DNA from: an uncultured archaeon
GTDB taxonomy: Archaea > Micrarchaeota > Micrarchaeia > Micrarchaeales > CABMGC01
Length of the DNA: 20,795 nucleotides
Assembly: GCA_902385515.1 (NCBI GenBank)
Contig: CABMGC010000064.1
Span: 1 to 20,795 of the forward strand
Direction: 5' to 3'
Part shown: positions 15,325 through 20,515 of the stretch, in pieces
Layout: every line of letters begins with the position of its first letter
Numbering within the stretch: position 1 is the first letter of the stretch
Program-made: the position numbers and the translations under genes
Notes under the pieces: generated by a model
Databases searched by the model: none
Seen by the model: only the letters and a program-made list of their open reading frames with translations
Told to the model about the DNA's origin: nothing

Positions 15325-15612
15325 ATGCGCATGACAAAGCACGCGATAGACCAGAAGGCCGTGGAGAAGGTGGGATGGGTGGCGTCCCTTATGGCCATCC
15401 TGATGTACGTGTCTTACGTGGACCAGATCAGGCTGAACCTTTCGGGGCATCCGGGCTCTGCGATACTGCCTGCGATAACGATAGTCAACTGCTCCTTCTG
15501 GGTGCTTTACGGCCTTTTCCTTGAGAAAAGAAACTGGCCGATCATCGCCTGCAACCTGCCCGGGATATTCCTGGGAGCGGCGACAGCGATAACCGCCGTG
15601 CTGGTTCTGTAG
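15325..15612 (+). CDS. SemiSWEET-like sugar transporter (PQ-loop/MtN3 family)
   Basis: A 95-residue membrane protein with three hydrophobic helices: VGWVASLMAILMYVSYVDQI, then a helix around ILPAITIVNCSFWVLYGLFL, then IIACNLPGIFLGAATAITAV. This is the three-helix half-transporter size. The pattern G-W-x-A-S...Y-V-S-Y, the Asn/Trp/Tyr of the second and third helices and the loop LNLSGHPGSA fit SemiSWEETs, which dimerise to move small sugars. Here the usual PQ is DQ. GTG 15322 and ATG 15331 are alternative starts. Confidence 0.85.
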   Translation: MRMTKHAIDQKAVEKVGWVASLMAILMYVSYVDQIRLNLSGHPGSAILPAITIVNCSFWVLYGLFLEKRNWPIIACNLPGIFLGAATAITAVLVL

Positions 15613-15636
15613 ATTTCCGGCAAAGGCCGCCTCTAC
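15609..15636. terminator. Bidirectional hairpin containing both stop codons
   Basis: GTAGA (15609-15613) pairs with TCTAC (15632-15636), and CGGC (15618-15621) pairs with GCCG (15626-15629) inside. The left arm carries the TAG of the SemiSWEET gene; the right arm, on the minus strand, carries the TAG of the pilin-like gene. It resembles the arrangement at 8677-8698. Confidence 0.45.
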
Positions 15637-16190
15637 GTGTAGACCAGGCTCAGGCTTGCGACCTGCTGCGTGGTGCTGCCGTAGCCGGGCACCGAATAGT
15701 TGAGCCAGATGTAACCTATGAAAGAGCTTCCGGGCGAGCCCTTCGCGATGCCGCCCGCGCCGTAGCAGTTGAGCCTAAGCAGGGTGCCGCTGCCGCTGTA
15801 AAGGAGCAGGCTGTTCGGCGCGGTGTTCGTCAGGACGCTGTTGATAGTGACTGCAGGATACCACAGGGCGTTGCCTGTGACGTAGAAGTTGCCGTACTTT
15901 GGCCCGATGCCGCTGCCGTTTATCTGCGTCGAGCACGCGACGCCCTGCACCACCACCGCCCCGCCGGTTGCCTGGGAGAGGGATATGTTGAGGATGCCCG
16001 TCCTGTTCAGCGCGAAGGTGTCGCAGGAGAAACCCGGGGATGGCGTGCAGGATGAGGACGTCAGCGACGGTATGAGTATGCTGGTCTCGTATATGACCGA
16101 CACGGCGACGGTGATTATGACTAGAGCTATGCCGTACGACATCATGAAGTCGATTGCTGCCTGAGCTTTTTTGGCTTTCTTTTGCAGCAT
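15633..16190 (-). CDS. Secreted pilin-like protein with class III-type signal (second copy)
   Basis: A 185-residue protein that begins MLQKKAKKAQAAIDFMMSYG and continues with a single hydrophobic helix (IALVIITVAVSVIY). The basic stretch before QAAID and an acidic residue at +5 (Asp) fit prepilin-peptidase substrates. The exported part has S/T/N/G-rich strands and paired cysteines (SSCTPSPGFSC, GVAC, NCY). It shares with the 8232-8681 protein the order C-x-P-x-G-(F/L)-S-C, then a G-(I/T)-L-x-(I/L)-(S/N)-L segment, then V-x-G-V-A-C. It lies 7 nt downstream of uS2 on the same strand. Confidence 0.8.
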   Translation of the reverse strand: MLQKKAKKAQAAIDFMMSYGIALVIITVAVSVIYETSILIPSLTSSSCTPSPGFSCDTFALNRTGILNISLSQATGGAVVVQGVACSTQINGSGIGPKYGNFYVTGNALWYPAVTINSVLTNTAPNSLLLYSGSGTLLRLNCYGAGGIAKGSPGSSFIGYIWLNYSVPGYGSTTQQVASLSLVYT

Positions 16191-16197
16191 GTCGGCA

Positions 16198-16812
16198 TCA
16201 CTTCGATTTCATTTCCACCTTGGCTTCAAAATCAGATACCTTGTAGTTGAACTCCTCGTTGCTCTTGATGAGTCCCTTCTCCTTCATGAACTCCCTGGCC
16301 AGCAGGAAGTATATGAGCGCAAGCGACCTCCTTCCCTTGTTGTTGCAGGGGATTATGAGGTCCACGAACTTGATCCAGTTGTCCGTGTCGCAGAGCGCGA
16401 TCGCCGGGGCGTTTATCTTGCTTGCCTCCCTTATCGCCTGCCTCTCGTTCCGCGTGTCGCTTATCAGAACTATGTCTGGCTCCACGAAGTCCGTCCTGTT
16501 GGGGTTGGTGAATATTCCCGGCATGACCCTTCCGCTAAGCAGCTTCGTGCCGGTTATCTCCGCGAACTTCTTCGCTGGCGCGATGGCGTAGATCCTGGAA
16601 GCGGTCGCGACTATGCTCGCCTGGTCGTACCTGGCAAGCACCTTTGCCGCGGCCCTGATCCTCTTGTCGATCTCGCCGAGGTCCAGAAGGTAGAGGCTGT
16701 CCTCCCTCCTCTTGTAGATGAACCTGCCCATGCCGGGGGTCCTTATCCTGGTTCCTATCTGTATGCCTACTTCTAGGTATTCTGACTGGCTTGTGAGCAT
16801 TTCTTCTTCCAT
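16198..16812 (-). CDS. rps2: Small ribosomal subunit protein uS2
   Basis: A 204-residue uS2 with the archaeal pattern: YLEVGIQIGTRIRTPGMGRFIYKRRED, LLDLGEIDKRIRAAAKVLARY, LLSGRVMPGIFTNPN, EPDIVLISDTRNERQAIREA and IPCNNKGRRSLALIYFLLAREF. It sits at the 3' end of the 30S head/platform junction in ribosomes. ATG 16812 is preferred; ATG 16824 would add four residues. It closes the rpoD-r-protein cluster and follows tRNA-Pro. Confidence 0.96.
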   Translation of the reverse strand: MEEEMLTSQSEYLEVGIQIGTRIRTPGMGRFIYKRREDSLYLLDLGEIDKRIRAAAKVLARYDQASIVATASRIYAIAPAKKFAEITGTKLLSGRVMPGIFTNPNRTDFVEPDIVLISDTRNERQAIREASKINAPAIALCDTDNWIKFVDLIIPCNNKGRRSLALIYFLLAREFMKEKGLIKSNEEFNYKVSDFEAKVEMKSK

Positions 16813-16862
16813 ACTAATTACCATTTACAATTTCACTTTTTTCCGCGCTTGTTAATCCTAAG

Positions 16863-16966
16863 TGGGGTCGCCGAGATTTTCAACGGCAATCCCTGTGGTT
16901 GCTGTATTTGAACTCGGGTCATGTGCTCCCTAAGCACAGAGCCTATCCAGACTAGCAGACGACCCC
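16863..16966 (-). tRNA. tRNA-Pro (anticodon AGG) with a T-loop intron
   Basis: Acceptor GGGGTCG/CGACCCC and T stem CCGAG/CTCGG pair perfectly. The anticodon stem is TGTGC/GCACA with loop TTAGGGA, giving anticodon AGG followed by G37, as in proline tRNAs. The discriminator is A. The D stem has one mismatch (10-25). A 30-nt insertion interrupts the T loop; removing it restores TTCAAAT. A34 is rare in archaeal tRNAs, so identity as Pro rests on G35, G36, G37, A73 and the acceptor sequence. Confidence 0.85.
16877..16906 (-). other. 30-nt intron at tRNA position 59/60 with a bulge-helix-bulge motif
   Basis: Next to the T stem, UUCA (54-57) pairs with UGAA near the intron end, forming the 4-bp central helix. 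Both flanking bulges are 3 nt (AAU and AAU), and a further helix ACAGCAA/UUGCCGU with one mismatch extends the intron side. Cutting after the second base of each bulge yields a 7-nt T loop, TTCAAAT. This is the standard substrate geometry of archaeal splicing endonuclease. The exact junction is blurred by the repeated AAAT. Confidence 0.75.
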
Positions 16967-16990
16967 GTGTCAATAATATTGGCGGAAGGT

Positions 16991-16999
16991 GTTTTTATC
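16991..16999 (-). promoter_or_regulatory. TATA-like box of tRNA-Pro
   Basis: The minus strand reads gataaaaac, centred about 29 bp upstream of the tRNA 5' end. The tRNA could also be made from the upstream r-protein transcript. Confidence 0.3.
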
Positions 17000-17010
17000 T
17001 CTATCGCTGT

Positions 17011-17211
17011 TCACTTCCTTCCGTAGCTTATTATCTCGTCTATGAGGTCGACGTGGCTAACTAGCATTCTCCTGCAGCAGTACCTCTTGACTCCAAGATC
17101 GTCGAGAACCTTCGCAGCGTTCTCCTTGTCAACGTTGACTCTCTTGTTGTACTCCTCCCATTTGTCGGCAACTACCTGGCCGCAGGAAAAACATCTAACA
17201 GGTATCATCAT
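17011..17211 (-). CDS. rpoN: RNA polymerase subunit N (Rpb10 homologue)
   Basis: A 66-residue subunit with the zinc-binding pairs CFSC (residues 7-10) and CC (45-46) followed by RRM, exactly as in Rpb10/RpoN. It helps anchor subunits D and L in the polymerase core. AGGTG precedes ATG 17211 by five nucleotides; ATG 17208 is an equal alternative. It lies 15 nt after uS9. The archaeal neighbour rpoK is not found next to it. Confidence 0.96.
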   Translation of the reverse strand: MMIPVRCFSCGQVVADKWEEYNKRVNVDKENAAKVLDDLGVKRYCCRRMLVSHVDLIDEIISYGRK

Positions 17212-17226
17212 GGTTTCACCTATACC

Positions 17227-17766
17227 TCATCTGTACGACTTCTGGAATCTTGCCCTTGCCTTAGGTCCCTTGTACTTCTTCGGCTCGACCTGCCTGACAT
17301 CGTCTACGATCAGCGTCCTGTCGTACTCCAGATACATCTTCCTGACTCCGTCGTCAGGGGCGGACTTCGCGATGGCCTTTGCGATCGCGCTCCTCGCAGC
17401 CTGCGCCTGCCCGCTCATGCCTCCTCCGCGGACGTTGACCACGATGTCGGAGTTCCTGGCGATGTCCCTGGTCGTGCTGGAGACGTTGACAGGCTCGAGT
17501 ATGAGGTCTCTAAGAGCCCTCGGCTGGAAGGCGTTTATGTCGACTTTGTTGACCATTATCCTGTTCTTTCCTGGCGTTATCGCCGCCCTGGCGACCGCGG
17601 TCTTCCTCCTCGACTTCTCGATTATGACCTTCTGCTTAGCCTTCGCGCTCGTCCTCTTCCTAGTTACCCTCTTGGCCTTGGCCTTCGTGGCCACCGCCTG
17701 CGGGGTGCTGAGGTTTGCGAGCTCCTTGTTCAAATTGTCAAGATTAGTATCATCGTTTACCATCAT
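17227..17766 (-). CDS. rps9: Small ribosomal subunit protein uS9 with an N-terminal extension
   Basis: The conserved core begins near residue 48 (IIEKSRRKTAVARAAITPGK) and ends with the typical KARARFQKSYR tail that reaches the P-site. It includes NVRGGGMSGQAQAARSAIAKA. About 47 residues, rich in K/A/T/N, precede the core and are not part of standard archaeal uS9. The start ATG overlaps the uL13 stop (ATGA), with aaggtg as Shine-Dalgarno, so the extension is real coding sequence unless translation starts inside. Confidence 0.96.
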   Translation of the reverse strand: MMVNDDTNLDNLNKELANLSTPQAVATKAKAKRVTRKRTSAKAKQKVIIEKSRRKTAVARAAITPGKNRIMVNKVDINAFQPRALRDLILEPVNVSSTTRDIARNSDIVVNVRGGGMSGQAQAARSAIAKAIAKSAPDDGVRKMYLEYDRTLIVDDVRQVEPKKYKGPKARARFQKSYR

Positions 17767-18224
17767 CTCACCTTGTATCCGAGCTTCTCCGAGAGCTCCT
17801 CGACCGTCATGGCCCCCTCGTAGGTCTCCCTCTTGCTCTTGGTCTCAATCTTCGCGAAGCCGTCCTTGCTTATGCTTGCCGGGACCCCCATGAAGACAGT
17901 GAGGTTCTTGAAGGCCATCTTGCCCCTCGGCTGCTTGTACGGGAGCATGCCGCGGATTATCCTCTTAACCAGGAAGTCCGGCCTTCTGGACCAGTAGGGG
18001 GAGTGCTCGGGGTTGGCCTTGTCCTGCCACTCGACCTTCTGCTTGTAGCTGTCGACTATGTCCCTGCCGTGCCCGCTTATCGCGGCCTTCTCGGCGTTAA
18101 CCAGCGTGACCTTGTTTCCCAAAAGCAGCAGCTTCGCAGTCTGGCTGGCGAGCCTGCCAAGTATCTTCGAGCTGCAGTCAATTACGTAGACCTTTCCCTT
18201 GAATTCGACCCTTGTTGCCTTCAT
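17763..18224 (-). CDS. rpl13: Large ribosomal subunit protein uL13
   Basis: A 153-residue uL13: VIDCSSKILGRLASQTAKLL at the start, VNAEKAAISGHGRDIV, SPYWSRRPDFLVKRIIRGMLPYK and PRGKMAFKNLTVFMGVP are family blocks. It overlaps eL18 and uS9 by ATGA junctions on both sides, so the three are translated together. Confidence 0.96.
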   Translation of the reverse strand: MKATRVEFKGKVYVIDCSSKILGRLASQTAKLLLLGNKVTLVNAEKAAISGHGRDIVDSYKQKVEWQDKANPEHSPYWSRRPDFLVKRIIRGMLPYKQPRGKMAFKNLTVFMGVPASISKDGFAKIETKSKRETYEGAMTVEELSEKLGYKVR

Positions 18225-18571
18225 ACTATTAACCTTACTTTGTCCTTTTTCAGAATCTCTTCAACATCAACTATTGCGCATCCTGAATCTTTAAGCTTCG
18301 CGAGCGCGGGCTCCGAGAACTCAACCGCGCAGATCGTTATCTTCTTGCTAAGCGTGCCGTTGCCCAATACCTTTCCAGGCACAAGCACCGTCTCGTTGTC
18401 ATTCGCGCACTTCTCCAGCTTGCTTATGTTCACCGCGATCCTCTTCCTTCTCGATCTGGCCGCGATGTCGTACGCCCTCGCGTACACGTTGGATTTGTCC
18501 TTTCCTTTTCCTGCAGCAGCTACCTTGTCAAGGAATCTCTGCAGATTGTCTTTCTCTATATTTTCTACCAT
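18221..18571 (-). CDS. rpl18e: Large ribosomal subunit protein eL18
   Basis: A 116-residue eL18: SNVYARAYDIAARSRRKRIAVNISKLEK, then VLVPGKVLGNGTLSKKITICAVEFSEPALAKL are family blocks. ATG 18571 is chosen because GGTG lies six nucleotides upstream; GTG 18580 would add three residues. Only 13 nt separate it from the 3' end of tRNA-Leu. Removal of the tRNA by 3' processing would leave a short leader that still holds the Shine-Dalgarno. Confidence 0.95.
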   Translation of the reverse strand: MVENIEKDNLQRFLDKVAAAGKGKDKSNVYARAYDIAARSRRKRIAVNISKLEKCANDNETVLVPGKVLGNGTLSKKITICAVEFSEPALAKLKDSGCAIVDVEEILKKDKVRLIV

Positions 18572-18584
18572 AGTAAACACCTTA

Positions 18585-18683
18585 TGCGGGGGACGAGATT
18601 TGAACTCGCGCAGGTACTAGACCACAGGAATTTTGAACGAGTTCCTAAATCCTGCGCATTTGACCAAGCTCTGCCACCCCCGC
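18585..18683 (-). tRNA. tRNA-Leu (anticodon TAG) with a short intron
   Basis: Acceptor GCGGGGG/CCCCCGC, D arm with the G-A 13/22 mismatch usual in class II tRNAs, anticodon stem CAGGA/TCCTG, a 15-nt variable arm containing GGT/ACC, and T arm GCGAG-TTCAAAT-CTCGT are all present. The discriminator is A. The anticodon loop is 20 nt instead of 7; positions 32-37 read TTTAGG, so the anticodon is TAG and 13 nt must be removed. The gene lies between rpoD and eL18, a place where haloarchaea also have tRNA-Leu. Confidence 0.9.
18631..18643 (-). other. 13-nt intron at canonical tRNA position 37/38
   Basis: The intron reads AACTCGTTCAAAA on the RNA strand, between G37 and T38. Only part of a bulge-helix-bulge motif can form: TTTA faces TCAA with one mismatch, and GAA-CTCG-TTC may fold as a competing mini-hairpin. 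The short length leaves no room for a second helix, so a relaxed motif is inferred. Confidence 0.65.
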
Positions 18684-18710
18684 GTTCTGGAGTGCTTTCT
18701 TTCTTTGCTT

Positions 18711-19280
18711 CTATTTCTTCAGTTCCTTATGTATTTCTTTGAGATCGGTGCTTATTATATCTAATGCTCTCCTTATTATCTCGTTCGCAGGCATCTGCCC
18801 GAACGACTCGATGTAGAACTCAAAGTCTGAATCTCCCTTTGCCTTGTACGTGACTATGCCCGGCTGGAACTTTGTGCTCCTCCGCCCCTTTCCAAGCACT
18901 GCATTGCAGTCCGCCCTTATCTTCTGGCCTTCCGCAAGCTTCATGACCGGTATGTTGCCGTTCGCCACCTGAACCTCCTTGTTCGCGCTTTTCATGTCCC
19001 TCGAGTAGATAGTCACGGGCCCCTCCGCCTCGACGGTGAACACGACCGTGTCCTTCTCGTCGTAGTCCTTCGGGGTGGTTATGGGAACGAGCCCGATCCT
19101 GTGCGCGATGTACTCGTCGAATATCGCGCTCGTGTTCTCGTAGAACGTGACCTTGTCTACTGCCATGCAGTCGACGGAGCCCATGGCTCCCCTCCTTATA
19201 GCATTGGCTATTCCGTATCCGATGCCCGAGACATCGATCCGCATTACGCCAGGTAGGTTTTCAATAACGCTAACTTTCAT
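18711..19280 (-). CDS. rpoD: RNA polymerase subunit D (Rpb3/alpha homologue), short form
   Basis: A 189-residue subunit D, shorter than the roughly 260 residues common in archaea. The dimerisation and insert blocks are present: GIANAIRRGAMGSVDCMAVDKVTFYENTSAIFDEYIAHRIGLVPI, then GKGRRSTKFQPG and DFEFYIESFGQMPANEIIRRALDII. The third domain, which in many archaea binds an iron-sulphur cluster with Cys motifs, is missing between FQPGIVTYKAKG and DFEFYIES. It assembles with subunit L and N. It opens the r-protein cluster, with its own TATA box and a leader of about 8 nt. Confidence 0.95.
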   Translation of the reverse strand: MKVSVIENLPGVMRIDVSGIGYGIANAIRRGAMGSVDCMAVDKVTFYENTSAIFDEYIAHRIGLVPITTPKDYDEKDTVVFTVEAEGPVTIYSRDMKSANKEVQVANGNIPVMKLAEGQKIRADCNAVLGKGRRSTKFQPGIVTYKAKGDSDFEFYIESFGQMPANEIIRRALDIISTDLKEIHKELKK

Positions 19281-19296
19281 TCGATCAGCAAAAAAT

Positions 19297-19320
19297 AAGG
19301 CAAACGCCTTATAAATATTC
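19297..19320 (-). promoter_or_regulatory. TATA box of rpoD with adjoining palindrome
   Basis: The minus strand reads gaatatttataag (19320-19308). A palindrome AAGGC-AAAC-GCCTT (19297-19310) lies between TATA box and predicted start (near 19288). It may be an operator or a coincidence. Confidence 0.5.
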
Positions 19321-19330
19321 TGAGTTAAGA

Positions 19331-19340
19331 TTATTTAAAC
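19331..19340 (+). promoter_or_regulatory. TATA box of the 196-residue gene
   Basis: The sequence ttatttaaac is preceded by A/G-rich gttaaga. Its centre is about 27 bp before GTG 19362, predicting a leaderless mRNA. Confidence 0.5.
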
Positions 19341-19361
19341 ATAACGTTTCGCGAGCTGGTA

Positions 19362-19952
19362 GTGGTGGATTTCTGGAACGTGTACCGAAAATCGCGCGCG
19401 ACGGAGGGCTTCTCCAAATCGCGGCTTTATCTTAGCGCCAGGGACCGGATACACGCGTCACTATCCTCGGTCGAGCGCTCCGCGCTGACACTGGATATGA
19501 GCAAGGGCCTGGCCCTCAAGTATGACGAAAGCACCAGGTACCTGATCGCAAAGGACCTGACGTACGACATGCTCGTCTCGATATACGACGTCAACTCCTC
19601 ATTTTCGGTGGTATTTAGGGAATCCACAATACTTGACGACTCGGAGATCGCGCGGATCCGCAGGCAGGTTGCCAAGGCCGGGAAATCGAACCTCGAGCTT
19701 CGGGCGATCGGGCTCCAGAATAACTACAGTGCGCTGATAAACTCGCTCGAGGACCTTTGCAAGGTAATGAAATTCAACCTCCAGGAAATCGACGTGTTCG
19801 GCAGCGGCGTTAGGCACATAGTCTTCGACACGAAGGTCGGGATGGCGTTCGACCTGCTTCCGCAGAACCGCGTAATTGGCCCGAACGACTTGGTGAACCG
19901 CCTGTCCATAGACGACTTCAACAAGGCAAGGTCAGAGCTCACGTTCATATAG
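19362..19952 (+). CDS. Uncharacterised 196-residue protein
   Basis: I do not recognise this protein. It is soluble, with mixed helix and strand; recognisable stretches are SRLYLSARDRIHASLSSVER, LIAKDLTYDMLVSIYDVNSS and NNYSALINSLEDLCKVMKF, followed by IDVFGSGVRHIVFDTKVGMA. No cofactor motif, signal or membrane segment is visible. GTG 19362 fits a leaderless start. Its 3' end overlaps the end of thpR, on the other strand, by 21 bp. Confidence 0.75.
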   Translation: MVDFWNVYRKSRATEGFSKSRLYLSARDRIHASLSSVERSALTLDMSKGLALKYDESTRYLIAKDLTYDMLVSIYDVNSSFSVVFRESTILDDSEIARIRRQVAKAGKSNLELRAIGLQNNYSALINSLEDLCKVMKFNLQEIDVFGSGVRHIVFDTKVGMAFDLLPQNRVIGPNDLVNRLSIDDFNKARSELTFI

Positions 19953-20468
19953 AGTCGTGTAGACCGGCCCAGCCTGCGCAAGATCGCTTTCCTTGAGCAC
20001 TATGGCGCGCGCCTCGAAGGATCCGAACTCCGCATCCCTGAGCGCGGCCATCCTTTCGGCCAGCGCCTTCCGGTCGGCGTAGGGCTTGACCCTTGCGATC
20101 GTAAGGTGCGGAGCGTAATTCTCCTGCGGCAACGCGACCTTTCTTCTTTCCAGCGCGTCACGCAGACGCTTGTGAAGCTCGGCAAGCTCCGTCTCCCCCT
20201 CGCAGATCTTAACGAACACAATCCTGTATCCGGGCGGGAAGCCCGACACGCCGCAAAGGCCGACCGTAAACGGCTCGGTCGCTATCTCGCGCATCGCGTC
20301 GGCCGCGGCAGCGGCCTCGTTGTCGCCGACGTCACCAATGAACTGGAGTGTTATGTGCATCGCGTTCCTGTCCACGAGCCGAACCCCGCCCATCGCCATC
20401 TTTGCCTTCGCTTCCTCTATCCTGTCCCTTATGTCATCGGGGATCTCCAAAGCGATAAACGTCCTCAT
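19932..20468 (-). CDS. thpR: RNA 2',3'-cyclic phosphodiesterase (2H family)
   Basis: A 178-residue protein with the two HxTx motifs of the 2H phosphoesterase superfamily: HITL (H38) and HLTI (near residue 121), plus the N-terminal RTFIALEIPDDIRDRIEEAK and ENYAPHLTIARVK. It opens 2',3'-cyclic phosphates, for example those left by tRNA splicing endonuclease, which fits the intron-containing tRNAs nearby. ATG 20468 is chosen; TTG 20474 is in frame. It may also act in RNA ligation chemistry in vitro. Confidence 0.92.
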   Translation of the reverse strand: MRTFIALEIPDDIRDRIEEAKAKMAMGGVRLVDRNAMHITLQFIGDVGDNEAAAAADAMREIATEPFTVGLCGVSGFPPGYRIVFVKICEGETELAELHKRLRDALERRKVALPQENYAPHLTIARVKPYADRKALAERMAALRDAEFGSFEARAIVLKESDLAQAGPVYTTLYEREL

Positions 20469-20476
20469 GCTCAAGC

Positions 20477-20486
20477 CTAATAAAGT
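20477..20486 (+). promoter_or_regulatory. TATA-like box of the tRNA-binding protein gene
   Basis: The sequence ctaataaagt is centred about 27 bp before 20509, close to ATG 20513, which predicts a nearly leaderless transcript. Confidence 0.4.
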
Positions 20487-20505
20487 TAAAGCCGCAATGC
20501 TTTTT

Positions 20506-20515
20506 GATATTTATG
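20506..20515 (-). promoter_or_regulatory. TATA box of thpR
   Basis: The minus strand reads cataaatatc. The predicted start is near 20484, giving a 15-nt leader to ATG 20468. The box overlaps the ATG of the divergent gene. Confidence 0.45.

Noticed and set aside
16863..16966. tRNA pseudogene broken by an insertion
   Set aside because: Both sides of the insert form a bulge-helix-bulge and all stems of the spliced product pair, so a functional intron is more likely.
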